A stretch of DNA of 64,000 bases, from assembly GCA_019414205.1 (NCBI GenBank), contig DXML01000012.1, positions 1 to 64,000 of the forward strand. Direction: 5' to 3'. The notes under the pieces are model-generated. The model was given only the letters and a program-made list of their open reading frames with translations. It made no database searches and had not been told where the DNA came from. This document shows positions 24,995-33,008 of the stretch, in pieces. Source of the DNA: Collinsella sp. (lineage in GTDB: Bacteria > Actinomycetota > Coriobacteriia > Coriobacteriales > Coriobacteriaceae). Position 1 is the first letter of the stretch; every line of letters begins with the position of its first letter. The position numbers were made by a program, and so were the translations under genes.

Positions 24995-26362
24995 ATGATC
25001 ATCATCAAAAACGGCGCACTCGTGACGCCCCAGGGGCTTCGCCGCGCCGATCTTGCCATGGATGGCGATAAGATCGTGCGGATCGCCGCGGCGATTGAGC
25101 CGGGCGCCGACGATACTGTCGAGGATGCCGCGGGCTGCTGGGTGTTTCCCGGCTTTATCGATGGTCACACGCACATGCAGTGCTGGACCGGCATGGATTG
25201 GACGGCCGATAGCTTTGAGACCGGCACGCGCGCGGCTGCCTGCGGCGGCACGACGACCATTGTGGATTACGCCACGGCCGATCGCGGCGTGACCATGCCT
25301 GATGCCTTGGCCGAGTGGCATCGCCGCGCCGACGGCACCTGCACCGCCAACTATGCCTTCCATATGGCGCTTGCCGAGTGGAATGAGCGCAACCGCGCCG
25401 ATCTTTCGGCCATGCGCGAGGCGGGCGTGTCGTCGTTTAAGACCTACTTTGCCTACGACCATCTGCGCCTGGACGATGCCGAGACGCTCGAGGTGCTGGA
25501 GGAGCTCAAGCGCGTGGGCGGTATCCTGTGCGTGCATTGCGAGAACGGCACGTTGGTCAACGCGCTGCAGAAGCGCGTGTTTGAGCAGGGTATCCACGGG
25601 CCCGAGGGCCATGCGCTCAGCCGTCCAGACGTGTGTGAGGCCGAGGCCGTGAGCCGCCTGCTGTATCTGGCACACTTGGCCGGGGACGCTCCGGTCAACG
25701 TGGTGCACCTTTCGACCAGGCTGGGGCTCGAGGCCATTCGCGCTGCCAAAGCGCGCGGGCAGAAGAACATCTATGTCGAGACATGCCCTCAGTATCTGAT
25801 GCTCGACGACACGTGCTACTTGGAGCAGGGCGAGGACGGCTTTGCGGGCGCCAAGTACGTGATGAGTCCGCCGCTGCGCCATGCCGGCGACCGTGCGGCA
25901 CTGCGCGAGGCGCTTGTGGCCGGCGAGATCGATACGATTGCGACCGACCACTGTAGCTTTAACCTGCACGGGCAAAAGGACCGCGGGCGCGACGACTTCC
26001 GCGCGATTCCCAACGGCGGACCCGGCGTGGAGCATCGTCCCGTCGCGATCGCTACGAGCTTTGAGGGACAGCTGGGTCCCGAGGATCTGTGCCGCCTGAT
26101 GAGCGAGAACCCGGCGCGCGTCTTTGGCATGTATCCGCGCAAGGGCTGTCTTGTCGAGGGTGCCGATGCCGACGTGTGCGTGTGGGATCCCAAGGCGCGC
26201 TGGACCATTCGCGCGGCGACGCAGCATCAGGCTGTGGACTACACGCCGCTCGAGGGCCTTGAGGCGCACGGCCGCGCCAAGGCCGTGTTTGTGAACGGCG
26301 TACTGGCTGCGCGCGACGGCGAGCCCACCGGAGCCCAGCCCGGCCGCTACGTGCCCCGCTAG
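24995..26362 (+). CDS. hyuA: dihydropyrimidinase / D-hydantoinase-family amidohydrolase
   Basis: 455 residues. Amidohydrolase with the metal motif GHTHMQ near residue 60, the carboxylated Lys in SFKTYFAY (about 150), metal His in VVHLS and the C-terminal Asp in ATDHCSF. It opens cyclic ureides such as hydantoins or dihydropyrimidines. The gene order with ygeX/Y/W and the molybdenum-hydroxylase maturation genes matches the E. coli SDMH neighbourhood, so an intermediate of purine breakdown is a likely substrate. AAGGAG precedes the ATG. Confidence 0.88.
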   Translation: MIIIKNGALVTPQGLRRADLAMDGDKIVRIAAAIEPGADDTVEDAAGCWVFPGFIDGHTHMQCWTGMDWTADSFETGTRAAACGGTTTIVDYATADRGVTMPDALAEWHRRADGTCTANYAFHMALAEWNERNRADLSAMREAGVSSFKTYFAYDHLRLDDAETLEVLEELKRVGGILCVHCENGTLVNALQKRVFEQGIHGPEGHALSRPDVCEAEAVSRLLYLAHLAGDAPVNVVHLSTRLGLEAIRAAKARGQKNIYVETCPQYLMLDDTCYLEQGEDGFAGAKYVMSPPLRHAGDRAALREALVAGEIDTIATDHCSFNLHGQKDRGRDDFRAIPNGGPGVEHRPVAIATSFEGQLGPEDLCRLMSENPARVFGMYPRKGCLVEGADADVCVWDPKARWTIRAATQHQAVDYTPLEGLEAHGRAKAVFVNGVLAARDGEPTGAQPGRYVPR

Positions 26363-26390
26363 CAGGAAGATCACCGGATTTCCATCCGCA

Positions 26391-26455
26391 GTTGCGGTGG
26401 AATAGTTCCTGTTTAGCCGCCAAATAGGCCGTTTCAGGAACTATTCCACCGCAAC
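26391..26455. repeat. inverted repeat element, copy 1 (perfect 21-bp arms)
   Basis: Arms at 26391-26411 and 26435-26455 are perfect complements; the arm begins GTTGCGGTGGAATAG. The 23-base loop is unlike copy 2. It lies between the convergent hyuA and yqeC genes, where it could act as a two-way terminator, although neither side has a long T-run. See copy 2 at 29185. Confidence 0.9.
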
Positions 26456-26481
26456 TTATAGGTCTGGTGGGGCAGCGCCGG

Positions 26482-27216
26482 CTACTTGAGGTTGGTGGCG
26501 ACGATGGGGCGGTCGAGAGCTGTCTCGAAGCGGTCGGCCATCGTGGGGTCGCTGAGCGTGTCGACTTGGTTGAGCATGACGCGTGCGGTGCAGAGTCCCA
26601 ACGCCTGCATCTCGGCATTGAGCACCTGGGCGACGCGCCCTGGGGTGGCAGTGTCGGTGAGCTCGCAGCCGCAACGCTCGCAGAAGAGCTCGGGGCGGTG
26701 GACAACCTCGGCGACGGGCTTGCCCAGCCCCGAGGCGCCGACGACCCAGACAACGTTTGCCGTGGCGGCTGGAATTACCGGCTCCCAGGCGGCATGCGCC
26801 TTGAGCGGGAGTCGCTTGCTGCCATCTGCCTCGGCCAATACATAGTCAAAGCGCTGTGCCAGCTGGTCGAGCGGCTCAGCGGGGGCGGAGAGCTTGCCTG
26901 TCTCCGGGTCCAAAACACCTGCCTGGCAGATGCCTCCGCGGACAAGTCCCGCGCATGCCTCGCAGGTGCAGCCGGGAACATGCAGGGCCCCCGGCTTCCA
27001 TGGCGCGGCGTCCAGGCGACGGCTCGACCCGTCCCATGGCACGCCGGCGACGGGAAACATGTGCGTGGTAGTGCAGAGGAGCACGCGGCCGCCAGCGCGC
27101 ATAAGCTCAAGGCCCAGCGTCTTGAGCAAGGTCGACTTGCCGCCACTGCCGATAATTGCGGTAATGCCCGGCTCGATCTTGAGCGCGGAGGCAAGGTTTC
27201 CGCTCGTCGTTTCCAT
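26482..27216 (-). CDS. yqeC: YqeC, selenium-dependent molybdenum hydroxylase maturation ATPase
   Basis: 244 residues. A P-loop GSGGKSTLLKTL near residues 24-35 and CTTTHMFP are hallmarks of YqeC. A CxxCaxC-like cluster (GCTCEACAGL) and CERCGCEL could bind metal or selenium. YqeC is known from comparative genomics as part of the machinery for selenium-containing molybdenum enzymes. It is the only minus-strand gene of this group, divergent from yqeB with a TATAAT-containing AT-rich region of 102 bp between them. Confidence 0.88.
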   Translation of the reverse strand: METTSGNLASALKIEPGITAIIGSGGKSTLLKTLGLELMRAGGRVLLCTTTHMFPVAGVPWDGSSRRLDAAPWKPGALHVPGCTCEACAGLVRGGICQAGVLDPETGKLSAPAEPLDQLAQRFDYVLAEADGSKRLPLKAHAAWEPVIPAATANVVWVVGASGLGKPVAEVVHRPELFCERCGCELTDTATPGRVAQVLNAEMQALGLCTARVMLNQVDTLSDPTMADRFETALDRPIVATNLK

Positions 27217-27318
27217 CTGTTCACCGCCGTATAATACTGTGATAATAAATAATCATCAGAGTAGCGGTCGAACCGCTTTTGCTCTGCTCAAACCGTAGCA
27301 CAGGGAGGTGCCCCGGGA

Positions 27319-28113
27319 ATGCTCGTTTATGTTCGCGGCGCCGGCGATATCGCCACGGGTGTCGCTGCCCGTTTGGTGCGCGCCGGCGTGTCGGTTGTCA
27401 TGGCCGATATCGCGGTTCCCACGTGCATCCGCCGCACAATCAGTTTTTGCGAGGCCATTCGCTTGGGCGAGGTCGAGGTCGAGGGCATTCGCGCTCGCTT
27501 GGCACAGATGCCGGCTGAGGTGCTTGCGATTACCGAGGCTGGAGACGTCGCCGTCGTGGTGGACCCTCAGGCCAAGATGCTCGATGAGCTTAAACCCGCG
27601 GCTGTGGTCGACGCGATTTTGGCCAAGCGCAACCTGGGCACCACGCGCGACATGGCGCCTGCCGTCATCGCCGTGGGGCCGGGCTTTACCGCGCCGGTTG
27701 ACTGCGACGCCGTGGTCGAGACCATGCGCGGGCATTTTCTCGGACGTGTCATTACCCAAGGTTCGCCCCAGCCCAACACGGGTGTGCCGGGCTTGATCGG
27801 CGGCTATGGCAAGGAGCGCGTTATCCACAGCCCCGCCGCCGGCGTGTTTCGGTCCGACCGTGCAATCGGCGACATCGTGAGTGCCGGCGATGTGATCGGG
27901 TATGCGGGTGATACTCCCATGGTCACGCAGATTGACGGCTGCTTGCGCGGCCTTTTGGCCGACGGCGTTCAGGTGACCGAGGGCTTTAAATGCGCCGATG
28001 TCGATCCGCGCGGCGATGCCAGCTATATCAACTATATTTCGGACAAGGCGACGTCGGTCGGCGGCGGCGTGCTCGAGGCGCTCGCCATGCTCACCGGTGT
28101 ATTCCAGGGATAG
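27319..28113 (+). CDS. yqeB: YqeB (EF2563-type) selenium-dependent molybdenum hydroxylase maturation protein
   Basis: 264 residues. The N-terminal Rossmann motif VRGAGDIATGVAARLVRAG and the GPGF region are typical of EF2563/YqeB, a protein always found with selenium-dependent molybdenum hydroxylases. GGGAGGT precedes the ATG. It is 9 bp upstream of xdhC, so the pair is an operon. It presumably helps to install the sulfur/selenium ligand, but the exact step is not known. Confidence 0.9.
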   Translation: MLVYVRGAGDIATGVAARLVRAGVSVVMADIAVPTCIRRTISFCEAIRLGEVEVEGIRARLAQMPAEVLAITEAGDVAVVVDPQAKMLDELKPAAVVDAILAKRNLGTTRDMAPAVIAVGPGFTAPVDCDAVVETMRGHFLGRVITQGSPQPNTGVPGLIGGYGKERVIHSPAAGVFRSDRAIGDIVSAGDVIGYAGDTPMVTQIDGCLRGLLADGVQVTEGFKCADVDPRGDASYINYISDKATSVGGGVLEALAMLTGVFQG

Positions 28114-28122
28114 GAAATTGCA

Positions 28123-29166
28123 ATGGAAAAGCTCGATGTGGTGAATGCTGCGCTTGGCGCTCTGAAGGCTGGTAAGACGTGCGAGCTGGTGGTAGTTGCC
28201 GGTACGGCAGGGTCATCGCCGCGCGGCGTGGGCGCCTGGATGGCCTTCTTTGCCGACGGTAGCCAGGCGGGCACCATCGGCGGCGGCAAGATTGAGCTCT
28301 TTGCGCTGGACGAGGCGCGCGAGCTGCTGACCGCAGGGCAATCGCGTCTGGTCCGCTACACCATGGGCGGCGAGAACTCCGATACTGGTATGATCTGCGG
28401 CGGAGCCATCTGCCTGTGCTATCTGCACCTGGATGTATCGCAGGTGCCGTTGTTCCAGTCGGTTGCCGACGTTTTGGCCTATCGGCGCATCGGCGACTTC
28501 GTCATCGACTTTGAACCGTTTGTCACCCAGGCGATCGAGGGCGATGTGGCCGAGTACCATGGCGAGGCATCGCGCCGCACCATAATGGGCTGCCCCGAGC
28601 TTTCGCTGGTGGAGGAGGGGAGTAAGGTCACCTACACCAACGCCGCCTCCGAGATTCCCCCGGCGCACATCGAGACGCTCTGCCCCGAGGGCCTGACCTA
28701 TATCTTTGGCTGCGGCCACGTGGGCGCTGCAACGGCGCGGGTGCTCACGGCGGCGGGCTTTGCCGTCGTGGCTTGTGACGACCGCCCCGGTACGCTGACC
28801 CCCGAATGGGTGCCCGGTGTCTACGATCGACGCCTGGTCGATTACAAGAACCTGAGCGAGCTGTGCCCCATCGGTCCGCGCGACTTGGTGGTCGTGGCCA
28901 CGGCGGGCCACAAGTCCGATATCGACGTGGTGACTCAGGCGATGCGCGCCAGGCCCGCCTATTTGGGTTGCCTGGGCTCGCGTCGCAAGACGGCCTTTGT
29001 GCGGGCCCGCTTGGAACAGGAGGGCTTTACGCAGGAACAAATCGACGGGCTGCACCTGCCGATTGGCGTTGCCATCGAGGCGGAGGACCCCGAGGAGATC
29101 GCTATCTCCATCGCCGCCGAGATGATCCACCTGCGCCGCACCAAACTCGTCCCCCGCAAGCGCTAA
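28123..29166 (+). CDS. xdhC: XdhC/CoxI-family molybdenum cofactor chaperone
   Basis: 347 residues. The N-terminal XdhC_CoxI domain shows AGTAGSSPRG and TIGGGKIE; the C-terminal Rossmann domain starts with IFGCGHVGAATARVL (about residue 192) and ends with the IAxxAEM segment. XdhC binds molybdenum cofactor, promotes its sulfuration and inserts it in xanthine dehydrogenase-type enzymes. Follows yqeB by 9 bp. The target enzyme is not in the window, so it must be encoded elsewhere. Confidence 0.92.
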   Translation: MEKLDVVNAALGALKAGKTCELVVVAGTAGSSPRGVGAWMAFFADGSQAGTIGGGKIELFALDEARELLTAGQSRLVRYTMGGENSDTGMICGGAICLCYLHLDVSQVPLFQSVADVLAYRRIGDFVIDFEPFVTQAIEGDVAEYHGEASRRTIMGCPELSLVEEGSKVTYTNAASEIPPAHIETLCPEGLTYIFGCGHVGAATARVLTAAGFAVVACDDRPGTLTPEWVPGVYDRRLVDYKNLSELCPIGPRDLVVVATAGHKSDIDVVTQAMRARPAYLGCLGSRRKTAFVRARLEQEGFTQEQIDGLHLPIGVAIEAEDPEEIAISIAAEMIHLRRTKLVPRKR

Positions 29167-29184
29167 TCTCATCCCCATCAATAA

Positions 29185-29249
29185 GTTGCGGTGAAATAGT
29201 TCCTAGATGGGCCCGACGGGCGGTCGGCCAGGAACTATTTCACCGCAAC
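29185..29249. repeat. inverted repeat element, copy 2 (perfect 20-bp arms)
   Basis: Arms at 29185-29204 and 29230-29249 are perfect complements, beginning GTTGCGGTGAAATAG. Compared with copy 1, one base of each arm differs (GTGG to GTGA) and the partner arm changes to match. Loop sequence is unrelated. It lies after xdhC, before the rplE leader, in a 310-bp gene-free stretch. Confidence 0.9.
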
Positions 29250-29310
29250 AGCTTTTGGGATCAATTTGTGCGGGGGAGTTGTGGAGTTGTGCAGGCAGAC
29301 GAGGTTTTTC

Positions 29311-29339
29311 TGGAAATACGCTCCCGATGCGCGTATAGT
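29311..29339 (+). promoter_or_regulatory. candidate promoter of the rplE ribosomal operon
   Basis: TGGAAA (29311-29316) and TATAGT (29334-29339) are 17 bp apart. Transcription would begin near 29346, giving a leader of about 130 bases before rplE. Confidence 0.5.
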
Positions 29340-29355
29340 ACCGATTGTTTTGTCG

Positions 29356-29418
29356 GCTCCTGCTGCGTCGAGTCCAAACCGCGAAATGCCATGAGCGGCG
29401 CGGATGCAGCCAGGAGGC
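29356..29418 (+). promoter_or_regulatory. structured leader upstream of rplE
   Basis: TCCTGCTGCGTC (29358-29369) pairs with bases 29403-29415 (GATGCAGCCAGGA) in a 12-bp stem with one bulged C; CCGC/GCGG forms a small stem inside the large loop. A second GCACG/CGTGC helix can form at about 29418-29451. Such structure ahead of a ribosomal protein operon suggests feedback control by a ribosomal protein. Confidence 0.5.
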
Positions 29419-29476
29419 ACGAGGACAACCCATCGTGGCCACGCCCCGTGCTTAAAACCCCAAGAAGGAGTGAACA

Positions 29477-30034
29477 ATGGCAGAAGAGAAGTATGTGCCG
29501 CGTCTGAAGACCAAGTACAACAACGAGGTCAAGCAGCAGCTTCAGGACAAGTTCCAGTACGAGAACGTCATGATGATCCCCAAGTTTGAGAAGATCGTCG
29601 TGAACATGGGTGTCGGCGAGGCCGCTACCGATTCCAAGGCCATCGACGGTGCCGTGCGCGACCTGCGCGCCATCACCGGCCAGCAGCCGATGATCACCCG
29701 TGCCCGCAAGTCCATCGCTACCTTCCGCCTGCGCGCTGGTATGCCGATCGGCTGCAAGGTTACCCTGCGTGGCGACCGTATGTGGGAGTTCTTCGATCGT
29801 CTGACCTCCGTCGCGATTCCCCGTATCCGCGACTTCCGCGGCATCTCCGCCAAGAGCTTCGACGGCCGTGGTAACTTCTCCATGGGCGTCACCGAGCAGC
29901 TCATCTTCCCCGAGATCGACTTCGACTCCGTCGATCACCAGCGTGGTATGGACATCACTTTCGTGACCACCGCCAATACCGATGAGGAGGCCAAGGCCCT
30001 TCTGGACGCCTTCGGTTTCCCGTTCAAGAAATAG
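29477..30034 (+). CDS. rplE: ribosomal protein L5
   Basis: 185 residues. Typical uL5: KIVVNMGVGEA near 38, ITGQQPMITRARKSIATFRLR and GNFSMGVTEQLIFPEI. It binds 5S rRNA in the large subunit. AAGAAGGAG precedes the ATG. It is the first gene of the operon here; the usual upstream neighbours rplN and rplX are missing, replaced by the xdhC region. Confidence 0.98.
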   Translation: MAEEKYVPRLKTKYNNEVKQQLQDKFQYENVMMIPKFEKIVVNMGVGEAATDSKAIDGAVRDLRAITGQQPMITRARKSIATFRLRAGMPIGCKVTLRGDRMWEFFDRLTSVAIPRIRDFRGISAKSFDGRGNFSMGVTEQLIFPEIDFDSVDHQRGMDITFVTTANTDEEAKALLDAFGFPFKK

Positions 30035-30113
30035 GTTCACCTGCCCTATGAGCGCCGTTCCCAGAAGGGGGCGGCGCTTGGGGCGAACAATACTCTATGT
30101 GAGGAGGATATAA

Positions 30114-30299
30114 GTGGCTAAGACATCGATGATCGTCAAGTGCAATCGCAAGCAGAAGTTCTCTACTCGTGAGTACACGCGCTGCCAGCGCTGCGGCCGT
30201 CCGCACTCTGTGTACCGCAAGTTCGGCCTGTGCCGTGTCTGCTTCCGCGAGCTTGCACTCAAGGGCGAGCTTCCCGGCGTTAAGAAGGCCAGCTGGTAA
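30114..30299 (+). CDS. rpsZ: ribosomal protein S14, zinc-binding type
   Basis: 61 residues from a GTG at 30114 with GAGGAGG upstream. Short type Z S14 with the four zinc Cys in CQRCGR and CRVCFRE. Part of the 30S head. An unusually wide 119-bp gap, in which I see no gene, follows before rpsH. Confidence 0.97.
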   Translation: MAKTSMIVKCNRKQKFSTREYTRCQRCGRPHSVYRKFGLCRVCFRELALKGELPGVKKASW

Positions 30300-30418
30300 G
30301 TCACTACCAGCGTTTCAAGCATCCGTTTGGAACAGGGAAAACGCGCTAAAAAGGCTTTGCCGTTAAGGGCGGCGAAGAACCAAGAGCACGTGTTCATCAA
30401 GAACGAAGGAGAATCTGT

Positions 30419-30817
30419 ATGAACCTTACAGACCCGATCGCAGATATGCTTACGCGCATCCGTAACGCTAACTCTGTGAACAAGGCCACGGTCTCCATGC
30501 CGAGCAGCAAGAAGCTCGTCGAGATCGCTCGTGTTCTGCACGAGGAGGGCTACATCGAGGGCTACGATGTCGAGGACACCGTTCCCCAGAAGACTCTGCA
30601 CATCACGCTTAAGTATGGTCCCAAGAAGGCTAAGGTCATCAACGGCATCCGCCGCATTTCCAAGCCGGGCCTGCGTAAGTACACCGGCGTTGCCGACATG
30701 CCCCGCGTCCGCGGTGGCCTTGGTACCGCCATTATTTCCACCAGCCATGGCGTTATGACCGACCGCGATGCTCGCAAGCACAACGTCGGCGGCGAGATCA
30801 TCGCTTACGTCTGGTAA
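30419..30817 (+). CDS. rpsH: ribosomal protein S8
   Basis: 132 residues, starting MNLTDPIADMLTRIRNA and ending with the GGEIIAYVW signature of uS8. It binds the central domain of 16S rRNA and in enteric bacteria is the translational repressor of the spc operon, with a target near rplE; whether that target exists here is unclear. Confidence 0.98.
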   Translation: MNLTDPIADMLTRIRNANSVNKATVSMPSSKKLVEIARVLHEEGYIEGYDVEDTVPQKTLHITLKYGPKKAKVINGIRRISKPGLRKYTGVADMPRVRGGLGTAIISTSHGVMTDRDARKHNVGGEIIAYVW

Positions 30818-30850
30818 TTCGCTCGGTAGGTAGAAGGAAAGGAGATCACC

Positions 30851-31387
30851 GTGTCTCGTATCGGTAATAAGCCTGTCCAGATTCCCGCCGGAGTCGAAGT
30901 GGCAGTCAACGGCAACAACGTTGTCGTCAAGGGCCCCAAGGGCCAGCTCGAGCTCGATGTCTTTGAGAAGCTCGCTATCAACATCGAGGACAACGTCCTC
31001 ACCGTTTCCCGTCCCGACGACGAGCGTGAGACCCGTGCCCGCCACGGCCTCACCCGCGCCCTCATCCACAACATGGTGGTTGGCGTTTCCGAGGGCTTCG
31101 AGAAGAAGCTCGAGCTCGCCGGCGTCGGTTACCGCGTGCAGCAGAAGGGCAAGAACCTCGAGTTCTCCCTGGGCTTCTCGCACCCCGTGATCGTCGAGGC
31201 TCCCGAGGGCATCACCTTCGAGGTTCCCGACAACACCCACGTGAACGTCAAGGGTATCAACAAGCAGCAGGTCGGTCAGATCGCCGCTGAGATCCGCGGC
31301 CATCGTCCTCCCGAGCCTTACAAGGGCAAGGGTATCCACTACGTTGGCGAGCACATCCGCCGCAAGCTGGGTAAGGCCGCCAAGTAG
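30851..31387 (+). CDS. rplF: ribosomal protein L6
   Basis: 178 residues from GTG at 30851 with AAGGAGA upstream. uL6 markers: MSRIGNKPVQIPAGV at the start and the RPPEPYKGKGI signature at the end. Two similar beta/alpha domains; binds near the sarcin-ricin loop. Confidence 0.98.
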   Translation: MSRIGNKPVQIPAGVEVAVNGNNVVVKGPKGQLELDVFEKLAINIEDNVLTVSRPDDERETRARHGLTRALIHNMVVGVSEGFEKKLELAGVGYRVQQKGKNLEFSLGFSHPVIVEAPEGITFEVPDNTHVNVKGINKQQVGQIAAEIRGHRPPEPYKGKGIHYVGEHIRRKLGKAAK

Positions 31388-31462
31388 TCGTAACCGACTC
31401 ACTCGCATAAGACCAGCACCCCGTCAGGTGCTGGCAAGATCAACCTTTTTAGGAGTTTACGT

Positions 31463-31831
31463 ATGAACAAGCATAAGGCGAAGCTGGAAGGCCTCAAGCG
31501 TCGTCAGCGTCGTGTTCGCGGCAAGGTCTCGGGTACCTCCGAGCGTCCGCGTCTTCGCGTGACCCGTACTAACGCCAACATCTATGCCCAGATCATCGAC
31601 GACAGCAAGGGCTCCAGCCTGACGCTCGTCTCTGCCTCGACCCTCGAGGCCGAGTTCAAGGGCACCCACACCTCGAACAAGGAGGCTGCGGAGAAGGTCG
31701 GTCAGCTCGTTGGCAAGCGCGCCATCGAGGCCGGCATCACCAAGGTCGCCTTCGATCGTGGTGGCCGTATCTACCATGGCCGCGTCAAGGCCCTCGCCGA
31801 CGGTGCTCGTGCCGCCGGTCTCGAGTTCTAG
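31463..31831 (+). CDS. rplR: ribosomal protein L18
   Basis: 122 residues; basic N-terminus followed by RLRVTRTNANIYAQIIDD and FDRGGRIYHGRVKALADGAR, both uL18 signatures. Binds 5S rRNA with L5. A strong AGGAG precedes the ATG. Confidence 0.98.
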   Translation: MNKHKAKLEGLKRRQRRVRGKVSGTSERPRLRVTRTNANIYAQIIDDSKGSSLTLVSASTLEAEFKGTHTSNKEAAEKVGQLVGKRAIEAGITKVAFDRGGRIYHGRVKALADGARAAGLEF

Positions 31832-31845
31832 GAGGTATGTAGCAC

Positions 31846-32370
31846 ATGGCTCGTAATCAGAAGCAGCAGCGCGAGGCCTCCGAGTTCGAGGAGCGCGTCG
31901 TTTACATCAACCGCGTGTCGAAGACCGTCAAGGGTGGTCGTCGCATGAGCCTCGTCGCTCTCGTCGTCGTTGGCGACGGCAAGGGCAACGTCGGCGTTGG
32001 CATGGGCAAGTCCGCTGAGGTGCCCCTGGCCATCTCCAAGGCGTCTCTCGATGCCAAGAAGAACATGTTCCACGTGCCGGTGACCGAGCAGGGCACCATC
32101 CCGCACGAGGTTCTCGGCCACTTTGGTGCCGGCCGCATCATCATCAAGCCCGCTGTCGAGGGTACCGGCGTTATCGCCGGCGGCGCTGTGCGTCCCCTCT
32201 TCGAGCTTGCTGGCATCAAGAACGTCCTGTCCAAGTCCCTCGGTACCGACAACGGCCTCAACATCATCAAGGCTGCCGTCGAGGGCCTCAAGGAGCTCTC
32301 CAGCCCTGAGGACGTCGCGGCTCGCCGTGGCCTGACGGTCTCCGAGATGTTCGTCGGTAAGGAGAACTAA
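31846..32370 (+). CDS. rpsE: ribosomal protein S5
   Basis: 174 residues. The dsRNA-binding N-terminal half has VVGDGKGNVGVGMGK; the C-terminal half has AVRPLFELAGIKNVLSKSLG, the uS5 signature. Accuracy and mRNA helicase function of the 30S subunit. 14 bp after rplR. Confidence 0.98.
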   Translation: MARNQKQQREASEFEERVVYINRVSKTVKGGRRMSLVALVVVGDGKGNVGVGMGKSAEVPLAISKASLDAKKNMFHVPVTEQGTIPHEVLGHFGAGRIIIKPAVEGTGVIAGGAVRPLFELAGIKNVLSKSLGTDNGLNIIKAAVEGLKELSSPEDVAARRGLTVSEMFVGKEN

Positions 32371-32372
32371 GC

Positions 32373-32555
32373 ATGGCTGACACCATCAAGATCAAGCAGG
32401 TCCGCAGCACCAACGGTTGCAAGCAGGACCAGGTCCGTACTGTCCGTGCCCTCGGTCTCCACAGGATCCGCGAGGTTCGCGAGATTGCTGACAACGAGTC
32501 CGTCCGCGGCATGATCTTCAAGGTCAAGCACCTTGTCGAGATTGTAGAGGAGTAG
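32373..32555 (+). CDS. rpmD: ribosomal protein L30
   Basis: 60 residues; IKIKQVRS and RALGLHRI followed by MIFKVKHLVEI are uL30 features. Two bases after rpsE and three before rplO, so tightly coupled. Confidence 0.97.
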   Translation: MADTIKIKQVRSTNGCKQDQVRTVRALGLHRIREVREIADNESVRGMIFKVKHLVEIVEE

Positions 32556-32558
32556 CAA

Positions 32559-33008
32559 ATGCAGCTTCACGATCTTACTCCCGCGCCCGGTTCCACCAAG
32601 AACCGTAAGCGCGTCGGCCGTGGCAATTCTTCGGGTCACGGCACCACTTCTGGCCGCGGCCAGAAGGGCCAGGGTTCCCGCTCTGGCGGCACCAAGGGTG
32701 CCGGCTTCGAGGGTGGCCAGACTCCGCTGGCTATGCGCCTGCCCAAGCTTCCGGGCTTCCGCAACCCCCGTCGTATCGAGTACACCGCTGTTAACGTTGA
32801 GCGTCTCGAGCGTAAGTTCGAGGATGGCGCTGTGATCGACGGTGCCGCTCTTAAGGCCGCTCGCATCACCAAGAGCGAGTTCGAGCCCGTCAAGGTGCTC
32901 GGCAATGGTGAGCTCACCAAGAAGTTCACGGTCAAGGTCGACAAGGTCAGCGCTTCTGCGCAGGCCAAGATCGAGGCCGCCGGCGGAAAGGTCGAGCTGC
33001 CGTGCTAA
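32559..33008 (+). CDS. rplO: ribosomal protein L15
   Basis: 149 residues; Gly- and Arg-rich extended N-terminus (GRGNSSGHGTTSGRGQKG) that threads into 23S rRNA, then a globular C-terminal half. Its last codons overlap the GTG start of secY by 7 bp. Confidence 0.98.
   Translation: MQLHDLTPAPGSTKNRKRVGRGNSSGHGTTSGRGQKGQGSRSGGTKGAGFEGGQTPLAMRLPKLPGFRNPRRIEYTAVNVERLERKFEDGAVIDGAALKAARITKSEFEPVKVLGNGELTKKFTVKVDKVSASAQAKIEAAGGKVELPC

Noticed and set aside
22949..26374. A 1141-codon open frame on the minus strand across ygeW, the nucleotidyltransferase and hyuA
   Set aside because: It spans three well supported plus-strand genes and their gaps; the product is compositionally odd (Arg, His, Gly, Ala) and has no family features.
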